Position numbers and translations under genes: made by a program. The notes beneath the pieces are model-generated. The model made no database searches. It saw only the letters and a program-made list of their open reading frames with translations, and had not been told where the DNA came from. Positions 45,380 to 48,352 of a stretch of 48,352 nucleotides of DNA are shown here, in pieces; the first letter of the stretch is position 1; each line of letters begins with the position of its first letter. This DNA comes from Rhizopus sp. PT2906 (taxonomy: Eukaryota > Mucoromycota > Mucoromycetes > Mucorales > Rhizopodaceae). The stretch covers positions 1-48,352 of the forward strand of contig JAMYHX010000348.1 of NCBI GenBank assembly GCA_025529335.1. The letters run 5' to 3'.

Positions 45380-46260
45380 TCTTTATTATCATTTTCAGCA
45401 TTACCCATTAAATTGATGATTCTACGCATGATTAAGTCATGATTTGGGTTCGCCTCTATATGATCATCACTCATGATTTTCTGTGCTGGTGGCCTACTTG
45501 TCAAGAACATCTCCTTTGCAGTCTCATCCACTTCCTCGATCGTAATGGCATGTGCATGAGCGTCTTTAGGAGCAGCCGACAGGACTACTCTCGGTCTACC
45601 TTCCTCATCAATCGATGCTTCTTCAACATAAAAGGTACGTACCCGACGATCACCCAATTGACGCATGTAGACTGTATGACGCTTTGGCAACAAGGCAGTG
45701 ATACCACCCACACCTACAACATGTCCATTACGCTTTGCTGCATTCAGAATACGTCCCTGGACGACGACAGGTTCAGCCTGTTCATAGTCTGAATACAAGG
45801 GACCCACGACGGCATCGCCCGGACTATCTTTGAATGCGACCTGAAGGTAATCAAATACTTGTTCGGGGACCATCTTTTTTTGTTCTAGTAGCTGTCTGAA
45901 CTCGGGTGCTCGTTTGGCGCATTGTTGAAGGAACCGTTTGAATTCGGCAGGGGTCATCTTTACAATGTTGTACTTGTCTTGATCAGATCGAGGTGCTGGT
46001 TTCTTTGAATTAGGGAAATTCTCTTTCCAGCGTTTAATAAATAATACTTGAGAATTGCCTGATCGCCATGGTGTTTGGTGTTCAGCTGTATCAAGTTGTT
46101 GGACTGTCAAGTAAGGCGTGCGGATGACAGTGGGTAAGCTGCGTTTTAAGCCCCAGTCACCAATTTGTTTACAACGTGAAGGTGCTGTGTATACTTGGTC
46201 AATTGACCTATTAAAAGTCGCAAGTCGTGAATTTCTTAATAAATTTGCAAACGATGTCAT
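45376..46260 (-). CDS. MRP51: Mitochondrial small ribosomal subunit protein Mrp51
   Basis: Fungal mitoribosome component of the 37S subunit, implicated in 5'-UTR-dependent translation of mitochondrial mRNAs. Intronless, 294 residues from ATG 46260. The N-terminus is basic and Ser/Arg rich (FANLLRNSRLATFNRS), fitting a mitochondrial targeting sequence. Family blocks: SRCKQIGDWGLKRSLP and TAEHQTPWRSGNSQVLFIKR, then a C-terminal domain with GRILNAAKRNGHVVGVGGIT. The frame is open upstream to 46485, but that stretch is hydrophobic and low in complexity, so 46260 is preferred. It converges with the RCC1-like gene; the stop codons share bases 45377-45378. Confidence 0.88.
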   Translation of the reverse strand: MTSFANLLRNSRLATFNRSIDQVYTAPSRCKQIGDWGLKRSLPTVIRTPYLTVQQLDTAEHQTPWRSGNSQVLFIKRWKENFPNSKKPAPRSDQDKYNIVKMTPAEFKRFLQQCAKRAPEFRQLLEQKKMVPEQVFDYLQVAFKDSPGDAVVGPLYSDYEQAEPVVVQGRILNAAKRNGHVVGVGGITALLPKRHTVYMRQLGDRRVRTFYVEEASIDEEGRPRVVLSAAPKDAHAHAITIEEVDETAKEMFLTSRPPAQKIMSDDHIEANPNHDLIMRRIINLMGNAENDNKD

Positions 46261-47178
46261 CTCTTTGGAAAAAGAAATATGCACACACACAGAAGCACAC
46301 TTGAAGGTGGAGAGCAAAGATAAAAAAAAGGGTAGTGGCTTATTGTGACCCAGACAGCTGAGATTATTTTTGAAAATAAAGGGGACTTTTCCACACACAC
46401 ACACACACTCCAATTCTTTGTCAGATAAATAAATCAAACGACAAAGACATGAGAATTCGAATCTGCGTAAAAGTAAACGCAACAAGCTAAATAATTAATA
46501 TGGTGATTTGTTCACATTGTACCTTTTTCTCCCACTGGGTTTTTTAACGGCGTAGTTGATGAACAAGACATTTCAGTTAAACGCCAAAAAGAGATCTAGC
46601 TACAACATTACAATTATATACCATACGTATATGTAGAAATTATTTTATTATCAATGGCTTAACAGAGCTTAGTTTCCATTGATACCTCACAGCCGTTATC
46701 TAATGAAAAGAACTTAAAGTAACAGAATAATGCAAAACGAACACATTGTAAAGTATTTATCGGAGCAGCTATTGCTTTGAGAGTTCATGCTCAAGGTGAA
46801 TATTGAAGTACTTTAGTCCTCACTGTTTCTGTAAACGTTAATCACAAGTAAGCATACTATAAGCTGCATAAGACTCAACTCCACTTTATTGAAAAGGACG
46901 ATGTTTCATTTGGAGGAAGGTGATGACGTGTTTGATGAGATAGTCATTATAATACTCTACATCTAGGACAGAGCATACAGTCTACTTCACATTCCTCTAT
47001 CGTGCCTTATAAGAATAACTTGTAATAAAAATTACTGTAGTCAGCTATAGTATAATAATAATCACGCTGACGACAACATTAATATAAAGAGCAGCCATAG
47101 ATTCTCTCCCTCTGTAAAACGTACACGCGTCTTTTTTAATAATATTCAGCTCTTTCTAATAAATAATGTAATTCACAG
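46261..47178. other. Mostly non-coding, possible missing 5' exons
   Basis: Starts with the MRP51 promoter. The rest has short frames and several possible splice sites, but I could not join any of it to the exons that begin at 47179. No RNA gene or terminal repeat is evident. Confidence 0.4.
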
Positions 47179-47784
47179 GTTGTCGACTTAAAACTTCTGT
47201 GTAACACCAAGAAGAGAGAGCCAAATAGCCAGAAACAAGCAGAAGGTGGCAGCAGTAGCGCTGATGAAGGTGGTGAGCCCAGCAAAGGCTACATCATGTA
47301 CAAGCCTAGCAATGACAGTGCTTGGAGTTATGGAACTGAAGGTTTCATACAAGCGAAACCGGATTTGATTTCTGATTATATAAAATTAGCAAAAGAAATG
47401 AAGTTAATTTTACATAAGTTGGTGCATGTTGGGATGAATAGTCCAAGAACGTTTGGCATCCTGGTTGAAGGTATGTCCAAATTTTATTTGTAGATAACAA
47501 GCTATAGAAGCAATCTTATTTTATTTGTTAGGCGCTACAATTGAAGTATATGCAATGGATATCCAATACAATGGTGTATATCGGCTGCTGAAATTGGTAA
47601 ATTCAAGTTGTGCCTAACAATGGTACAGCTTCCAGTTTTTCCAAACTTGTTTGAAAATTTGATAAAGCTTCGGGTAAGGAAAATACCTTCCTGATAGCAA
47701 GCAATATGTTTACTAAATTTATGTTATTCATGATGGTCATAGGAATTCGCGATACAGGTCGCAATGGCTGCCAAAGCATGCTAG
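47179..47784 (+). CDS. Uncharacterised Mucoromycota-type protein, 3' exons (5' part missing)
   Basis: Four well-behaved exons: 47179-47470, 47532-47596, 47629-47673 and 47743-47784, ending in TAG. The protein reads VVDLKLLCNTKKREPNSQKQ, GEPSKGYIMYKPSNDSAW, LVHVGMNSPRTFGILVEGAT, IEVYAMDIQYNGVYRLLKL and VFPNLFENLIKLREFAIQVA. It resembles the C-terminus of a large family of unknown function that recurs in Mucorales genomes; the left-edge exon at 133-630 looks similar in layout. No ATG-containing first exon was found, so it may be a truncated or decaying copy. All three introns are GT-AG and keep frame, which argues the decay, if any, is upstream. Confidence 0.5.
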
Positions 47785-48352
47785 GTTGATCATCAACTTA
47801 GCAAACCAATGGAGGAAAAGGTGGCTGTGGACTGGTTACACCGAAATACTGGAAAAGTAGAAAGTGTGGTTCTGAAATGAAGTACGAATAAAGCTTTTTT
47901 TTTAAAAAAAATAAAGAATCGATAAAATTATTTTTTATGTGTATAGCTAAATAAAAGTGCTTCGGTGTTTCTAATGATCGTGTAAGTTGAGACTAAAGCT
48001 TCTTGTGATAAGAAGGAGTTTATTAAAAAGAAGACAAAATGTAATGACGATATCAATTTAGCTATACGCTGTTACAAATTGGAGGACGATATAGTTGTTG
48101 TGGATTAAGTATGATTATATATGCTGATTATTAAAAGTAAAAAATGTGATATTTGTGCTTATATATGTTGTATTCAGCTTTAGTTGTAATTTAAAAAGGC
48201 AGTTAAGTCGATGACTTGCGAAATTAGATTCTTTTTTAAGAAGAGCTCAATATTATTAAATTAAGTTTGTGTGTAAGTTTACTTGGGTAGAGAATCTATG
48301 ACTGCTATTTATATTATTGTCGTCACTGACATTATTTATGCTTATGTTATTA
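47785..48352. other. Right-edge intergenic DNA
   Basis: AT-rich with short frames only; a stretch at 47800-47880 has a short plus-strand frame with no recognised motif. Nothing else is supported. Confidence 0.45.

Noticed and set aside
46261..46485. An N-terminal extension of Mrp51 from an upstream ATG.
   Set aside because: The extra residues are a cysteine- and phenylalanine-rich stretch unlike mitochondrial ribosomal proteins; ATG 46260 begins a good targeting sequence.
1..48352. CRISPR arrays, tRNA and rRNA genes.
   Set aside because: No regularly spaced repeats, cloverleaf-like boxes or rRNA segments were found by eye; tRNA absence was not tested by a covariance model.

Overview
The window is nuclear DNA from a fungus, most likely a Mucoromycota/Mucorales species. 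It is AT-rich and compact, and almost every gene is split by short GT-AG introns of about 40-130 bases. The gene set fits an early-diverging filamentous fungus: a DOCK-family Rac/Rho exchange factor, a UDP-glucuronate decarboxylase, Tim54, Mrp51, a Zn2Cys6 regulator, a FHA-RING ligase and Fanzor-type transposons. The species assignment is inference. Exon boundaries were read by eye from splice sites, frame and protein family, and the exons of each complete model sum to a whole number of codons.

Layout. 1-0.63 kb: last exon of an uncharacterised multicopy-type protein, then a gene-poor stretch to 2.8 kb. 2.8-17.5 kb: RPS3, a Dap1/MAPR cytochrome-b5-like protein, UXS, a Sec4/Rab8 GTPase, an IP6 kinase, a DUF202 membrane protein, PI synthase, an F-box protein and a Zn2Cys6 factor. 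17.6-20.1 kb: short, decayed copy of a Helitron-Fanzor element. 20.1-31.3 kb: an unrecognised gene, a family-16 methyltransferase and a 2,463-residue DOCK protein. 31.3-35.9 kb: long copy of the same element in the opposite orientation. 35.9-46.3 kb: an SRPK kinase, a small unknown protein, a FHA-RING ligase, Tim54, pyruvate kinase, Gir2/RWDD1, an RCC1-repeat protein and Mrp51. 46.3-48.35 kb: mostly empty, with the 3' exons of a second protein that looks like the one at the left edge.

The most interesting structure is the pair of related elements at about 17.6-20.07 kb (+) and 31.31-35.88 kb (-). Each carries, in the same direction, the N-terminal part of a Helitron protein followed by a Fanzor gene (eukaryotic TnpB homologue, the RNA-guided nuclease family). 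Each ends at the same CTAG. The long copy keeps the RuvC-I, -II and -III acidic motifs and the zinc ribbon but has nonsense and frameshift lesions. The short copy has lost about 1.8 kb of nuclease core while keeping its 3' end nearly unchanged. That is the pattern expected of a non-autonomous derivative, possibly one that keeps only a guide-RNA region. No Rep or helicase domain is present in either copy. Both copies lie in spacers between convergent genes.

The housekeeping genes are not an operon-like set. Several neighbours are tightly packed: a 184-base divergent promoter between pyruvate kinase and GIR2, and convergent stop codons that overlap between the RCC1-like gene and MRP51.
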